From the NCBI GenBank assembly GCA_007922195.1, contig ML682118.1, forward strand, positions 1,668,393 to 1,732,392: a DNA stretch of 64,000 bases, written 5' to 3'. The notes below the pieces were generated by a model. The model worked only from the letters and a program-made list of their open reading frames with translations, did no database searches and was not told where the DNA came from. Origin of the DNA: Podocnemis expansa. Taxonomy: Eukaryota > Chordata > Testudines > Podocnemididae. Shown here one piece after another: positions 32,015 through 43,870 of the stretch. Made by a program: the position numbers and the translations under genes. The stretch's first letter is position 1; each line of letters opens with the position of its first letter.

Positions 32015-32830
32015 AAATGACCTCAGGAGGTATCTAGTCCAACACCCTTCTCAAAGCAGACCAGACCCACTAAATCAATCTGCCAGGAGCTTTGTCAAGC
32101 CAGACCATAATACCCTCAGAGAAAGAAGACTGTCATCTCCCAAAGGAACACAATCCAGTGCTCCAGCATCCTATTGAAATAGCTTTTTCCTAATATCAAA
32201 TCTAGCCCTTTTCTACTGAAACTTGAAAGTCATTCCTAGCTCTGTCATCTGCCAACACTGAGAACAGCCTAGCTTCATTCCTCTTTGGATCCCATTGCAG
32301 GTAATTGGAGGATGCTATCTGACCCCCCACCTTCTCATTCTTTTCTTCTGCAGATTAAACTAGCCTATTTTGCACAGTTTTTTCTCATACTTTATATTCT
32401 CCAGTCCCCTAATCATTTTTTTTTGCCCTGGGCAAAATCGTCGCCAATGTGTCCACATTCTGTAGTGGAGTACAGTAGAGGGCCTAAAACTGGACACGAT
32501 ACTCCAAATGAGTCCTCATCAGTGTTAAATTGAGGGGAATAATCACTTCTCCCATTCTGCTAGCAATGCTCCTACTAATGCAGCCCAATATGTCATTAGT
32601 CTTGATGGCAACAAGGACTCACTGTAAGTCACATCTAGCTTCTTATCCGCTGCAATTCACAGATTCTTTTCTGGAAAACTGCTTCCTAGCCAACCAATCC
32701 TCAGGCTATAGCAATGCATGGAATTCTTCTGTCCTAAGTATAGGTGCAAGTGTCCTAAGTGTCTAATTTTCTGCCCTATCACAGGACATAATAGCTCTCC
32801 CAGATTTGCCTGATTTGAGCCACCCCCCCC
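32015..32830 (-). mobile_element. CR1 LINE 3' end (antisense; duplicate of 6300-7125)
   Basis: CR1 3' region in reverse: GGAGGTATCTAGTCCAACAC at 32027, AGAACAGCCTAGCTTCATTC at 32262, and GGACACGATACTCCAAATGA at about 32493. Same copy, same site as 6300-7125. Confidence 0.85.
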
Positions 32831-32956
32831 TTTTTTTTTTCAACAGTGGAATAAGATTAAAAACTGAAGACTGGCCCCTACTGGTAGGTGGCTAAAGCCT
32901 ATGATTGTTGAGGAAGAGTTAATCACCTATCCGGTTCAGATGCTGTTATAAATACC

Positions 32957-33019
32957 AAAAAAAAAAACCAAAAACCCAAAAAACCCAAAAACAAACAAAC
33001 AAACAAAAAAAAAAAAACC
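32957..33019. repeat. A/C-rich simple repeat (paralogous empty site of the R4 element)
   Basis: Low-complexity AAAACCC/AAAC units between GTTATAAATACC and CACATAGCTCC. It is the place where R4 sits in the other arm; here the two flanks are joined with no LINE. Confidence 0.85.
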
Positions 33020-33401
33020 CACATAGCTCCTTCTTTAGGTAGTTAATATGCTCTAATCTTCTACCCTGTCTCCATTTTGTTAACTTCCAAGTCTTGAGGT
33101 TCTGATATTCAGAAGATGTGGACTGAGATGTGCACAGCTGTCTGTGGCTTTTTTTACACTAGAGGGTTCAGTAAAGTTGACTTAATAAGGTCAACTGAAA
33201 GTCTACCTTATTGCATTGACTTAAAGAGCCTCCATTCAAAATAACAGACTGTCCACATCCACACTGGCAGTTTCTAGGTCACTCTAGGAGTGCTGCATTG
33301 TGGGCAGATAGCCCACAGTTCACCACGGAAGTGCCTCTCTCCCCCAGACACTCCTATAAACCAAAAAGTGACCACAGCGCCATCCCCATGTGATTGGCAA
33401 G

Positions 33402-34570
33402 ATGGAGCCTGGCAAGGTCACGGCCCCCACCATGCTCCAACAATCTGCCTGTGGGGTGCTCCACAGCTGTTGTTTCTTGGCCACACTGAGCCAGCAGTGG
33501 AACAGGTTCCACAGGGCGACTGGCAATGCAGGGGCAGACATCAGCAGTCTGACCACCATACTGAACCTGGCTACTACTGCACTCACAGCGCCTTCTGTGC
33601 CCTGGTGCATCTGGGCATTGGAAAAGGGCAGAGACGGGTGGGAGTACATCATCCTCACCACCTGGGATCATGAACAAGGCTTCCAGAACTTTTGGATAAC
33701 AAAGAGCAACTTCCTGGAGCTGCTGAATCCACCCCATTGCTGCAGTGCACTGACATCAGGCTCTGACCCCGGCTGCCTATAGACAAGCAAAACACTCTTA
33801 CCCCGTGGAAGCTGGCAACCCTGGATTCATACCACTTCATTGGCCCCTAGTTTAGGATTGGCAAGTCAGTCACAGGCGTCATCCTCAGGCAGGTCTGCAG
33901 GGCCATCAGTAGGGTCCTGCTCGGCAATGTTGTCACCCCAGGCAAACTGCAGGACACCTGTATGGCTTCACCACACTTGGGATCCCCAACCTTGGGGGGG
34001 TATCATAGATGGGACATACAACCCCATCCAAACCCCTACCACCAGGCAGCAGTGTACACGAACTGGAAGGGCTGCAACTCTGTGGTGCTGCAAGCCCTCG
34101 TAGATCACTGGGGGCTATTCATCAACACCTTCATGGGCTGGCCATGGATGATGCACAATGTCTCTGTCTTCACGAGCTCCATCCTCTACCAGAGGATGCA
34201 GATGGGCATCTATTTTCCAGAGGACAACATCATCCTCAGGGATGTACAGGTCCCTGTCACTGTAGTGGGGGATGCTGCCTACCCTCTGCTGCTTTACGTC
34301 ATGAAGCCATACACCACCAAGATGTATACCAGCAGGGAGCTGTTCAACTAGAGGCTCCACAGGTTCCAAACAGTGGTTCAGTGTGCCTTTGGCCATCTGA
34401 AGGTACACTGTAGGGCCATCCAGATCCACCTGCAGCTCACCAAGACCATTCTGCCTGAGATTGTCAGGACCTGCTGTGTGCTGCACACTCTGTTAGCTGG
34501 GGGAGGAAAGGGTCACTCACCTCTAGGAAGCCAAGGCCGAATGCACTGGCACTGCATTCCAGCAACCTGA
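33402..34570 (+). pseudogene. HARBI1-like Harbinger transposase (copy B), broken
   Basis: From ATG at 33402 the frame is open for about 125 codons, then shifts. Visible parts: IGKSVTGVILRQVCRAISRV near 33860, IDGTYNPI with the first catalytic Asp near 34003, YTNWKGCNSVVLQALVDHWG near 34055, MGWPWMMHNVSVFTSS where the second Asp is Asn, VVGDAAYPLLLYVMKPYTTK near 34265, and VVQCAFGHLKVHCRAI where the Glu is Gln. Two of three catalytic acidic residues are lost and at least two frameshifts plus a TAG (34348) divide it. Dead. Confidence 0.85.
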
Positions 34571-35061
34571 GGACATCATGCCATGGACCTAGTGGTGAGT
34601 GGTCTTTATCAGGGACCCAAGACTCCAGGCCAATATCACTGCCCCCACCTACTGATGTCTCTTCCTCCTCTCCCTTGTTCCCACCACAATAAAACAAATC
34701 ACTTCAGATGGAATAAGAGGCTTCATGATTTCTATTTAAAAGGGAGCAGATGGGGAGCTGGGGGAGGGTTGGGGGTGGGAGCTTCAGTGGTTCAAGGGTT
34801 TGGAGAGATTGAGGGGGTTGCTGGGGAGGGGGGAGCTTGGAGGGAATTAGAGCAGTGGGGAGACTGATGGGGTTCAGGGAATGAGGGGACTCAACGAATG
34901 AGGGAGGGGGGCCAGATGCCTAGTGTCATTAGATCCCAGGCTTGCATCTAGCAACCCCATGTCCTTGGCCTTTGATGATGAGGGCTGCTTCTGGGGTCAG
35001 GGGCAGGGGGATCCTTGGCCCACTGAGAGCCCTGGCCCCATGCCAGGTGCTCCAGGATATG

Positions 35062-36318
35062 GGCCTTGTGTTCCATCAAATGAAGCAGGCAGTCAAGCTG
35101 TGCCTAGTCAAGCCTGCAATGGGCGTACTCTTCCTCCAGCTGCTGCTCCCTCCAGGCTCTGAGGTCTGCCTCAATGCAATCTGCCATTTGAAGGTGGTCT
35201 TCAAAGCTCTCATCCATGGACTGATGACCCCTCCTCATCCTGGTTGGGGCTGGATGCACCGTGAGAGTGGCCAGTGTGATGTGGGCAGGGTCGGCAGGAG
35301 AGAAACAAAGAATAAGCGTTCCTCCCATGAGGTAGTGTAGACTGCAGGTTGACAGCAGCTGCTCTCCAATGCCAATCCCGCTGCTTCCCAGTCCCTGCAC
35401 TTTGAGACCGGGAGCCTTTGTTTATGCCATTGTGCTCTGCTGCACAGGGCAGGTGCAGTGCCCAGGGTGGTGAGCCCGAGGCAACCTTATTCTGGGGTGG
35501 GGGTGGGGTCTCTCCTGAGGCCACATGCCAATGGTGTTAGGCACATGCTGTCTGACTTTGGCTTTCCCACCGACAATGCCTTAACCCAATCTCATGCCAG
35601 ACCCTAGCCTGCTTGGCTCCGGGTCCCTGCTGCCACAAAGCCCCCTGCCCCTGTGCCCCCATGGGAGGGCCTCTGTGCCCCCCAGGACCTTGCCTGTTCC
35701 TGTGCTGTGCCCCCTTAATTTCCTGTCCCACCTGCCTGCCCCACCATGCCCATAGGGTGGCAGAACTCACCAGCAGGTATACCAGTGTCCAGCTCAATGT
35801 CTTCTTAGCTGCGTCTTCCTCAGCAGGGATGAGTGCTGCATTGGCACTGCCTGGGGCCATCATGGTGCCCTGTGGCTGAGTATTGGCCTCCCCTTGGCTG
35901 AGCAGAGCATTCTTGTCCACTGAGCCCTCCTCCTCATCATTGTTGAGGGAGGGAGGATCAGTGGAGTTGAGGGTGTGATCTGGATAGGTGTCAGCTTCTC
36001 GGCCTAGGAATGCATGGAGCTGCATGTAATAGGAGCAGGTGGTTTCAGATACCAACAAGGGCCGCATGGCTTCTCGGGCCCTATAGTAGGCCTGTCTGAG
36101 GTCCTTTATCTTCACCTGGACTTGTTTTGTGTGTCCCAACTGTGGCCCTTCTGTGCCAGGGGCTCCGAGATACTACTATAGACTTTGTGGCTCTGCTGGT
36201 TACCCTGAAGCTGAGAGTGCATACCCTCATCCCCCTGTATGGCCAGGAGATCTAAGATCTCCTGATTTGTCCAGGTTGGGGCCCACTTTTGTGCCTGCTT
36301 GCCTCTGCCTTCTGCCAT
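35062..36318 (-). pseudogene. Myb/SANT-like protein (two exons), broken (Harbinger B)
   Basis: Exon 1 from ATG 36318 shows the trihelix domain: WTNQEILDLLAIQGDE, then SHKVYSSISEPLAQKGHSWD. A 1-nt shift near 36139 moves into VKIKDLRQAYYRAREAM and an acidic linker (NNDEEEGSVDKNALL), and a second shift near 35815 precedes a GTGAGT donor at about 35769. The exon 2 acceptor corresponding to CAG at 249-251 in copy A reads CCG here, so splicing is probably lost. The C-terminal helix ends near 35104. Non-functional; the intact relative is at 16044-16634. Confidence 0.75.
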
Positions 36319-36774
36319 GTTTGCAGTCAGAAGTCCTGGTTAGCTCAGGCTGTGGAGCAGGGTGGGCTGGGCTTTGCTCTGCCCTGGGATTGGCCAGGGC
36401 AGGCACTTCCTGGTTTCCAGGAATTGTGTCAGATGACCAGAAGTCCAGTTAAATCAACTTAAGCCAAATCCCAGGCTACATTGGCTTTAATCAACTTAAT
36501 GAGGTAGACTCAATCATTAACTAGACTTTAAAAGTGAGAGTTATTAAGTCAATTTAAGCAGTCACTTACATCAACTTAATAAATTGTAAATGTGGCCCCA
36601 GCTTTCCTTAAATCAACTTCAGGGAGCTTAAGTCAACTTAAGCTCCCAGTGTAGACATAGTCTATGAAAGTAAGTCAAAGCATCTCATGCTCCTAACTCC
36701 TTTAGACTCCCTTGATAATCCCAGCCTCAAACCATAATTTGTGCAGCCACCCATTTAGAGAAAGGAAGTCAAGG

Positions 36775-37065
36775 AACTGTATGGTTTAGATGGGATTGGT
36801 CCTGCTTTGAGGGAGTGGTTCAACTAGAGAACCTCTTGAGAATCTTTTCTTCTATGAGACTGAAAACCTTATCATTAGAAGGGTGATAAAGACCTAGAAT
36901 GGGTCATGTAAGTAGTTCATGGAATTTCTATTCTCAGAGGTTTTATGAGCTCAGCTTGAGAGACCCTTGCCTGGAATGATTTAGTTGGGGCTGGTTGTGC
37001 TTTCTACAGGGGATTCAACTAGATGATCTTATAAGGTTCATTCTGTTTCTGAGCATGCTTTCCTG
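36775..37065 (+). mobile_element. CR1 LINE 3' ends, two adjacent fragments (sense)
   Basis: Two short CR1 3' end pieces in a row: GGTCCTGCTTTGAGGGAG...CTCTTGAG to about 36866, then GGAATGATTTAGTTGGGG...GATCTTATAAGGTTC to 37065. Both are in the same orientation. Confidence 0.65.
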
Positions 37066-37207
37066 ATCTACTAACACCTTTGTTCAAAGCAGCAGGGGCT
37101 TACCAGATTTCCTAGAATATGTCATCATGTGTCCCCTTCCTTCTTCAAATAATTTATCTGGACTTCTCTACTGATGTGGAAGCAGGGGCCCTTAAGGACA
37201 AATACAG

Positions 37208-37620
37208 TCATAGAACCATAGAAAATGAGGGTTGGAAGGGATCTCAGGAAGTCATTTAGTCCAAACCCCTATTCAGAGCAGCACCAATCTTGATTAAATC
37301 ATCCCACCCATGGCTTGGTCAAGTCAGGCTTTATAGACCTCAAAGGATGGATATCCCACCAACTCCCCAGGTAACCCCTTCCAGTGCTTTATATTCCTCC
37401 TAGTAAAAAGCTTTTCTTCCCCTAATATCCCACCTAGACTTCCCTCACCACAACTGGAGACTACTGTTCCTTGTTCTTTCATCTGCACCACTGAAAACAG
37501 CTCCATCCCCAAGCAACCCCTTGAGGTAGTTGAAGGCTGCTATGAACTCCCATTTTATGTTATAGTTTTCTTTGAGTCTGGTATGCTAAACAAATCATGA
37601 TTTGTTTAGCCTGGAAAACC
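37208..37620 (-). mobile_element. CR1 LINE 3' end (antisense)
   Basis: Starts CATAGAACCATAGAAAATGA, continues GGGTTGGAAGGGATCTCAGG and CCCCTTCCAGTGCTTTATAT. Reaches a GGTTGAAGGCTGC-like segment then loses similarity. Confidence 0.85.
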
Positions 37621-38763
37621 AGCTGACCACTCAGCTCCTTACAGGAGTGGACTCAAAAGGACCAGAATAGTGAGTTCCAAACATTTTCCCTGCAGAACCC
37701 CATTTTAAAATGTGTAGGGTAGTGGGGAACCACACAGCATGAAAGCTGTAGTTTAAAAATGGTGTTATCTCTGCAGTGTGACCTCACATGCACTATACAT
37801 GTAAGGTCATATTGCAAGGAAGATGACATTTTTCTTTGAAAAATAGCTTTCCCTGGCCTTTACAACCTCAATCAAGAGAGGATACACTGTGTGGACAATG
37901 CCATTTTTGCAGAGCAACTAAGTTTCACTGTGTAATGTGACCTTGTGCTAATGATGTGTGGAAATCACACTGTGTACCATATTTTGAATGAGAGAAATAA
38001 CAACATAGTATTTATTTATATTTCTTACATGGTGAAGAAGAAGGAGATGTTCTGGTCCCTTAACCTACTACTAATAGTACAATAAAATTTCATCAACAAT
38101 AAAATAGTTTTTTGAACAGGAGATCACCTATGTAGACACCAGTAGAAACTTTTTTTTATTAGTTAATGAATGAATGGTGAAAGCAAAACATCAAGTCTCT
38201 TAGAAACTTGAAATAATGACGTTGACCCATTGAAGAGAGGACAAAATAAATTAATATCCACATTTAATCAAACGTATTTCAGTCACCCAAACTCCAAGCC
38301 CCAATAAGCCATCTGCACCCAAGAAACAAACCAGCCAGTGACTCAACAATATGATACAAAATGAGAAAGAAATTAAAAAAAAAACAAAAAACCAACAACA
38401 ACACATACCTGAAGTACACTTTCTAAGCCCAAGAGGGAGAAGAAGCAAAAACATCATGAAATCCATGAGTGACTTAGTTAATATTCTGCCCAACATGACA
38501 TGCAGCATGGGGCTGTTAGAAATATAAATCCCAGAGACAGATAGATTGGTGTGTATGCAGATTTATGGATAGATATTAAGATTCTGTGTAATCCTATTAG
38601 TGTAATCCTATGATAACTCATTGGATTTCAATGAAGTTGCTTTAACTTTTGTGATTTCCTACACAGATTGCAGCCTGTGTTTTCAAGGAGACAGTTTTGT
38701 CATCAGATGATTATTACTATATAGATGCTCAGAAAGAAAACACAGCCAAGGAGCATTTTAACT
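37621..38763. other. Intergenic, no gene seen
   Basis: AT-rich single-copy-looking DNA downstream of the second receptor (on its minus-strand 3' side). I saw no other coding region. Confidence 0.4.
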
Positions 38764-39687
38764 TTAGATGGATAACCTCAATACAATCAGTTTCTTCAAT
38801 GCAGCTTTGATCTTCTTGTTCCTCATGCCATAGATGATGGGATTCATCACTGGAGGCACCACGGCATAGAAAACACCAATCAGTAAATCGTGATGTGATG
38901 CTGAGCTGGAGCTGGGTTTTAGATAGGCAAAGATGCCAGTTGAAATCAACAAGGAGACCACAGCAAGGTGAGGGAGACAGGTGGAGAAGGCTTTAGTAGG
39001 GATTCTCAGCACAGTTTTGAAGATCTGAACATAAGACACAATTATAAAAAGAAAGCAGTTTAAACCTAAGAAGAAACTAAAGGCAAGAAGTGCAACTTCA
39101 GTGAGGTATGAGTCAGAGCAGGAGAGCTTGAGTAGCTGGGGAATTTCACAGAAGAACTGGTTGATGACATTGTGGTGGCAGAAGGGCAATCTGAAGGTGT
39201 TTCCGGTGTGCAGTACAGAGTAGACAATTCCAGTAATCCAGGCACAAGTTGCCATTTCAACGCAAGCTTTCTTGTTCATCACTCTCTCATAGTGCAGGGG
39301 TTGGCAGATGGCTATGTATCGGTCATATGCCATAATGGTGAGTAGGGCAAGATCAGTGGCAGTGAAGAGGAAAAAGAGAGAGACTTGAGTGACACATCCA
39401 GGATAAGAAATCAGCCTGGTGTTCATGAGGGAATTGACCATGGATTTGGGAATGGTGACGGAGATGGAGCCAAGGTCTAGGATAGACAAATTCATTAGGA
39501 AGAAGTACATTGGACTGTGAAGGTGGTGGTCCAAAAATATGGCTGTGATAATGAGAAGGTTTCCCATCAGGCCTGCCAGGTAAATAACTAGAAACACCAC
39601 AAAGTGTAACATCTGCAGCTCCCGAATGTCAGAGAATCCCAGGAGAAGGAACTCAGTTACGGTGGTTTGGTTGGACATTTTCTTCAT
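38764..39687 (-). CDS. Olfactory receptor, family OR14-like, with a 5-residue gap in loop 3
   Basis: A 307-residue intronless odorant receptor of the same clade as 21358-22299. NQT glycosylation site at residue 6, PMYFFL at 59-64, Cys98, MAYDRY at 119-124, second-loop HTGNTFRLPFC, KAFSTC starting TM6, NPIIYGMRN in TM7 (SLRN changed to GMRN). The first ATG is at 39687; an in-frame ATG three codons in (39678) is possible. Compared with the paralogue, the segment between RIP and KAF in the third intracellular loop is five residues shorter (15 bp in-frame deletion), removing a Gln-Gly-Arg-His region usually present next to TM6. The frame is otherwise intact, so expression is plausible but coupling may be altered. 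Confidence 0.9.
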   Translation of the reverse strand: MKKMSNQTTVTEFLLLGFSDIRELQMLHFVVFLVIYLAGLMGNLLIITAIFLDHHLHSPMYFFLMNLSILDLGSISVTIPKSMVNSLMNTRLISYPGCVTQVSLFFLFTATDLALLTIMAYDRYIAICQPLHYERVMNKKACVEMATCAWITGIVYSVLHTGNTFRLPFCHHNVINQFFCEIPQLLKLSCSDSYLTEVALLAFSFFLGLNCFLFIIVSYVQIFKTVLRIPTKAFSTCLPHLAVVSLLISTGIFAYLKPSSSSASHHDLLIGVFYAVVPPVMNPIIYGMRNKKIKAALKKLIVLRLSI

Positions 39688-39705
39688 TACTGGATTCTGC
39701 AATAG

Positions 39706-39730
39706 CTGTGGAAGGAATGATGTAGACTTT
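39706..39730 (-). promoter_or_regulatory. Likely 3' splice site upstream of the second receptor
   Basis: On minus, ATTCCTTCCACAG ends at 39706, 19 bp before the start codon, matching the site at 21336 upstream of the other receptor. Confidence 0.55.
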
Positions 39731-41064
39731 GATTGGAATTAGAGTGACAGACAAGGCCCTGATTCCTTTCAGTAATGCTTCATTATGAGAATGTCAAAGG
39801 TGCACAACACGTGTAAGTTCCATTGACTAGGGATGGAGAGTTAACAAATGAATGCAAATAGGCTTCCTTAAAGTTAACAGAGATGCATCAGACTACATCA
39901 TCTCAAGATGTGGCTCAGGATGTGATTTGAAAAAATGCTGCATGTAGGATGCTACAGAGTGCAACCCTGTGCAAACATTTTAGCCAGGATGGATCCCTTG
40001 TCACTTCCAGCTGCAGGCTCTGAGCTTGGACAAGAAACTAAAATGCTACCAGTGACCGGTATCCATTTTCCAGGAAATGACAAAATCCTGTCTGCATTTC
40101 CATTGACCACAGGATGTAGCATGTCTCAGCTACCTCTCTGCTGTGTTATTTACAGCCATAACTTTATGCACATGTCGTTCAGCAGCAGGAGACAGGGAAT
40201 CTATTCTTAGCTCTTCTACTGACCTGCTATGTGAGCTTGGCCCAATAATATCCGCTCCTTGGGATTCTGTCTCCCTTGCTTCCCTTTGCCTTTCTTCTTC
40301 ATGAGGACTCTGAGCTCTGTGGGGGATGAGCTGTGATTTCTGTGTATGTCTGATGCCCCCACTTATAGCACTTGTGTTTAGGGAGGATGAGTCTTCGGCA
40401 GAGGATACAGTCATACAGGAGAGCTAGGTTCTAACATCATTGATATTGATGTCATTGGTTTGGGTTAAGAGAAGCTGATTTTAGATGGGAGCTCCATTTC
40501 CCATTCCTCACATTTAGTCAAAATGTACTTAATATATAAGCTGTGGGTTACGAACATTGCTGCAAACTCAGTTTTACTGTTTGGCAAGTATCCCTTTGAA
40601 ATAGAAGGAAAAAGTTGCAGTACATTAACCTGTATTCATAATTTTGAATTGTTTGGCAATACCTATGTTCCCAGCATTGTGTAAATGTATGTTAACAATC
40701 TGGCATATTGAGAAGTTTTCTGTTTAAATTAATTCAAAGGAAACTGACGTTTTCAGCTGAAGAAATTGTCCAGGGAAGTCCCTCCTATTCTGAAAAATAA
40801 CATACTGGTAATTTCAACCCCTCCTCCCCAAATCTCAGTGACCATTTTACAGCTTTTAGTAGTTTTGCTGAAATTACCTTTTTCTCAATGAACAAAAGAA
40901 AAACAATAGTTTTTTTGTTATCACAATTTCTATGAAAAGTCACAAATTCTATTTGCTGCTAGAGAAAAGGAAAAAATGCCTGAGCAGCTCTGTCAGGTTG
41001 AATAATTACTATAAGAATTACTGAGGGGTTTTGACTGTAATTCATAGTTTATTTTTTACTTTCC

Positions 41065-41870
41065 TTCTACATCCACTTTAGGTAGCTTAAGCCGACTATT
41101 ATATCCCCTCTCACCCTGCTTCTCTGCAGTATAAACAAGACAAATTCCTTCAGCTGCTCTTCATAACTCATTTGCTCCCCTCCCCTAATCATTTTCATAG
41201 TCCTTTGCTGGACTACTTTGAATTTGTGAAGATCTTTCTTGTAGTGGGGTACCAAAAACTAGACACACTACTCTAAACTCAGCCTTGCCAGTGCTGAAAG
41301 AAGGGTGTAATATTTTCCCTCAAGCTGCGGCTGGCAGTGCTGCTACTACTTGAACCCAATATGTCATTAGCCCTCTTGGCAGTAATGACAACTGTACACT
41401 TCTATCTAGCTTCTTTTGCATTGTAATCATCATCTCCTCTCTGAAGAATTGATGCATAGCCAGTTGGTGCTCAGTCTGTTGCAGGGAATGAGTTTATGAC
41501 ATCTTAAATGCAGGACTCTGAAATTGTCCTTGTTAAACCTTATTAGATTTCTTTTGGACTCATCTTCCAGTTTTTATAGATCTCATTTTATCCTCTTCCT
41601 ACCCTCCAGCCTATTTACCACTACTTCCAAATTAGTGTCATCTTCAAACTTGCTGAGGGTACAATCCACCCCATCCTGCTCATCATTAACAAAGATGTTG
41701 AAGAAAGCCTGCTCCAGCTCACTCCTTGAGGCACTCCATATGACACTGACTGCCCAGTGTCCATCAAGCTGCCAATCACTACCTATTGAACCTGATGACG
41801 TAGCCAGTCTTTCTATCCACTTTAGAATTCAAAACTATATGACATACACTCTACCACACTCTCGATGACA
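41065..41870 (-). mobile_element. CR1 LINE with RT remnant (duplicate of 20165-20945)
   Basis: Read on minus, the CR1 insertion shared with the first receptor locus: GTTCAATAGGTAGTGATTGG, then NDEQDGVDCTLSKFEDDT-like code (catalytic FADD changed to FEDD), then the 3' region. Same target position in both loci. Confidence 0.85.
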
Positions 41871-42174
41871 TGAAGCCTGATACCAAACTGATTTATGGCA
41901 CCATACACTAGCTACATTTCTTCCTACAAGTAACACGCTGGTAATAGCAACTCTTGCTTAATGCTGTATGCTATCACTTTTGCTGTGCTGTGTGGTACAG
42001 TGGCTCACAGGACACCTGGGCAATTCTCTTGTCTCTGCCACTGATCTAAATTGTGACCTTTTGCCAGTCGTTTCCTGTCTTCACAGTTCTCTTCCCCCTT
42101 CTGCCCTGTTCTCTCCCTTGTCTTCTAGGATTTTAAGGGAGGGATCGAAAGAGGAGCTGTGTGCCAGAGTTTAA

Positions 42175-42270
42175 AGATATTTAGGTACTTAATGAGATTT
42201 TTCAAAAGCAGCCCTTGAAATCAGTCATTTGAAATCTCCTAACTACTTTTGAAAATCCCACTAAGTATTT
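42175..42270. repeat. Palindromic dispersed repeat
   Basis: GATATTTAGGTACTTAATGA pairs with the complement of CTAAGTATTTAAGTATCTC across a centre near 42220. Paralogue of 19715-19800. Confidence 0.6.
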
Positions 42271-42604
42271 AAGTATCTCTGAATGCATCAGCCTATGTTT
42301 TACTGTGTGTGTCTTCTGCACACCCATTTAAACCATTTATGCTCATTTGGCAACAGTGCAGCTAGACAAGCAGCTCTGGAATTTACTCACACATATTTTT
42401 GAATGGGCCAGGGTAGACATGCTTTGGTTGCTTGGCTCTACTTTAACATGGGTTTTAAAAGGGCTAATCTGTATAAAACATATTCTGAGTTCTGTCAGCT
42501 TTACTGCTTCTTCCATTGTGACCTACTTTCAACTATTCCCTTGGAAAGAGACAAAAGTCAAATGGAACAAAATAAAGGGGATTGAAATCCCAGTATTATC
42601 GCCC

Positions 42605-42638
42605 TATTTAATTTATTTATTTATTTATTTATTTATTT
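42605..42638. repeat. (TTTA)n microsatellite
   Basis: About seven to eight perfect ATTT units. Confidence 0.9.
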
Positions 42639-43417
42639 CCACAGTTAAAGGTTGGCTGAAAATTTTCAACTTTGTTCTTTTTAATGGGGATCCCCCCCCC
42701 AACTAAACAGCATTGGCAACAAAATCTTGCATTCTTTCTGTTTCCTTCAAGCATTTTGGGGTATTTTTGTAAAGACACTGAAAACTCAACTGCCAAACAT
42801 TTTTTTGACGTTCAGACTAACGTAAACATATCCACTTTTCAGCACCAGGTTTCCTCCTGCCGAAAGTTCAAATAAAAAGTGTATTTAGGGTTATCAGGGT
42901 CCTCTATGTTAAAATAACCATCAGAAACAGATATTTGACTAATTCAACATATTTAAATGAAATAGCAAACTTACAGCACCAATCTTTGTGGATTTTTTTC
43001 CAGTTTATGATGCATTCAGTCACCCAGCACCAGAATTTTTTGGTGGATGTCTGTCTCTATATCAGAACTGAGAACATAAAGGTATAGATATTTGAAAATC
43101 CTTTTTCCCACTTATTCTGAAAGTGAACTACACTCAGACCTGCTGCTCTCTGTAGATGTGCTGTGTGGAGCTGGCTTGGTGCATCGGCAACATTAAAAGA
43201 GTGATGTAGGGGGACAGTGATTTATAAAAGTCTATTTCCTAAACACTAATGGGGCACGATCCCAGGAGTCCTGTACACCTCTGTACCAGAGGCATGGAGG
43301 CAAAAGACTAGTTGCCTGGATCTCCTGTTGCATGTCACCCTGTGTGTTCTTCCTTCTCCAAGGGATGTGTGGGCTGCTCTACTGAGGTAGATGGAGGAAA
43401 CATCAAGGTCACACAGA

Positions 43418-43870
43418 ATCATAGAACCATAGAAGATGAGGGTGGAAAGGGACCTAAAAAGTTCATCTCCTCCAACCTCCTGCTCAGAGTAGGACCAACC
43501 CAGACAAAAATAACCCAGACAGGACTTTGTCAAGCCAGTCCTTAAAAATCTTGAAGAATGGATATTTCACTTTGCCCTAGGAAACCCACTACAGGGCTTC
43601 ATCATCCTACTAGTGAAGAAGTTCTTCCTAATTCCCAAAATAAACCTCTTCCACTGCAACTTGAGACCACTGATTTTTGTTCTGTCATCTGCCACCACTG
43701 AGAACAGACTAGCTCCACCCTCCATGGAAGCCCCCAATCCCTTCATTTAGTTGAAGACCTTTATCAAATCCCATTTTGTCTTATATTTTCCTTGTACCTC
43801 TTGGGCTAAATAAGACATGAGCTGTTTGGAGAAAACCATTGGACTACTCAGCATCCTATTGGTCATAACT
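43418..43870 (-). mobile_element. CR1 LINE 3' end (antisense)
   Basis: Begins AATCATAGAACCATAGAAGA; conserved 3' region with CACTACAGGGCTTCATCATC and TTGAGACCACTGATTTTTG. No coding frame. Confidence 0.85.

Larger units (their letters stand above)
32005..35545 (-). repeat. Inverted segmental duplication, arm 2 (matches 1-7115)
   Basis: Reverse complement of 1-7115 apart from the R4 element and tRNA-like head (2661-6136), which are absent here. It covers CR1 (32015-32830), the flank, the A/C-rich tract, and Harbinger B up to the window-start equivalent. Sequences match well but with many substitutions. Confidence 0.88.
33146..36662. mobile_element. PIF/Harbinger DNA transposon B (3.5 kb)
   Basis: Ends GGCTTTTTTTACACTAGAGG (left) and GACTATGTCTACACTGGGAG (complement, right), followed by AAGTTGACTTA-type subterminal motifs, a different subfamily from Harbingers 2 and 3. 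The flanking trinucleotides (TGT and TAT) do not give a clean target duplication. Contents: transposase on plus, Myb/SANT-like gene on minus, convergent, with AATAAA on plus at about 34688. Confidence 0.85.
38764..43230 (-). repeat. Inverted segmental duplication, arm 2 (olfactory receptor locus)
   Basis: Reverse complement of 18690-22299, with the same order of upstream features: CR1 copy (41065-41870), palindromic repeat (42175-42270), AGTAAAGCTGACAGAAC segment (near 42500 on minus), ACTGAAAACTCAACTGCC near 42777, ending near 43230. The extra length is unshared DNA between landmarks. Confidence 0.85.

Noticed and set aside
39688..39702. Extension of the second receptor start to 39702
   Set aside because: The codon there is TTG, not ATG, and it lies at the splice acceptor. 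The first ATG is at 39687.
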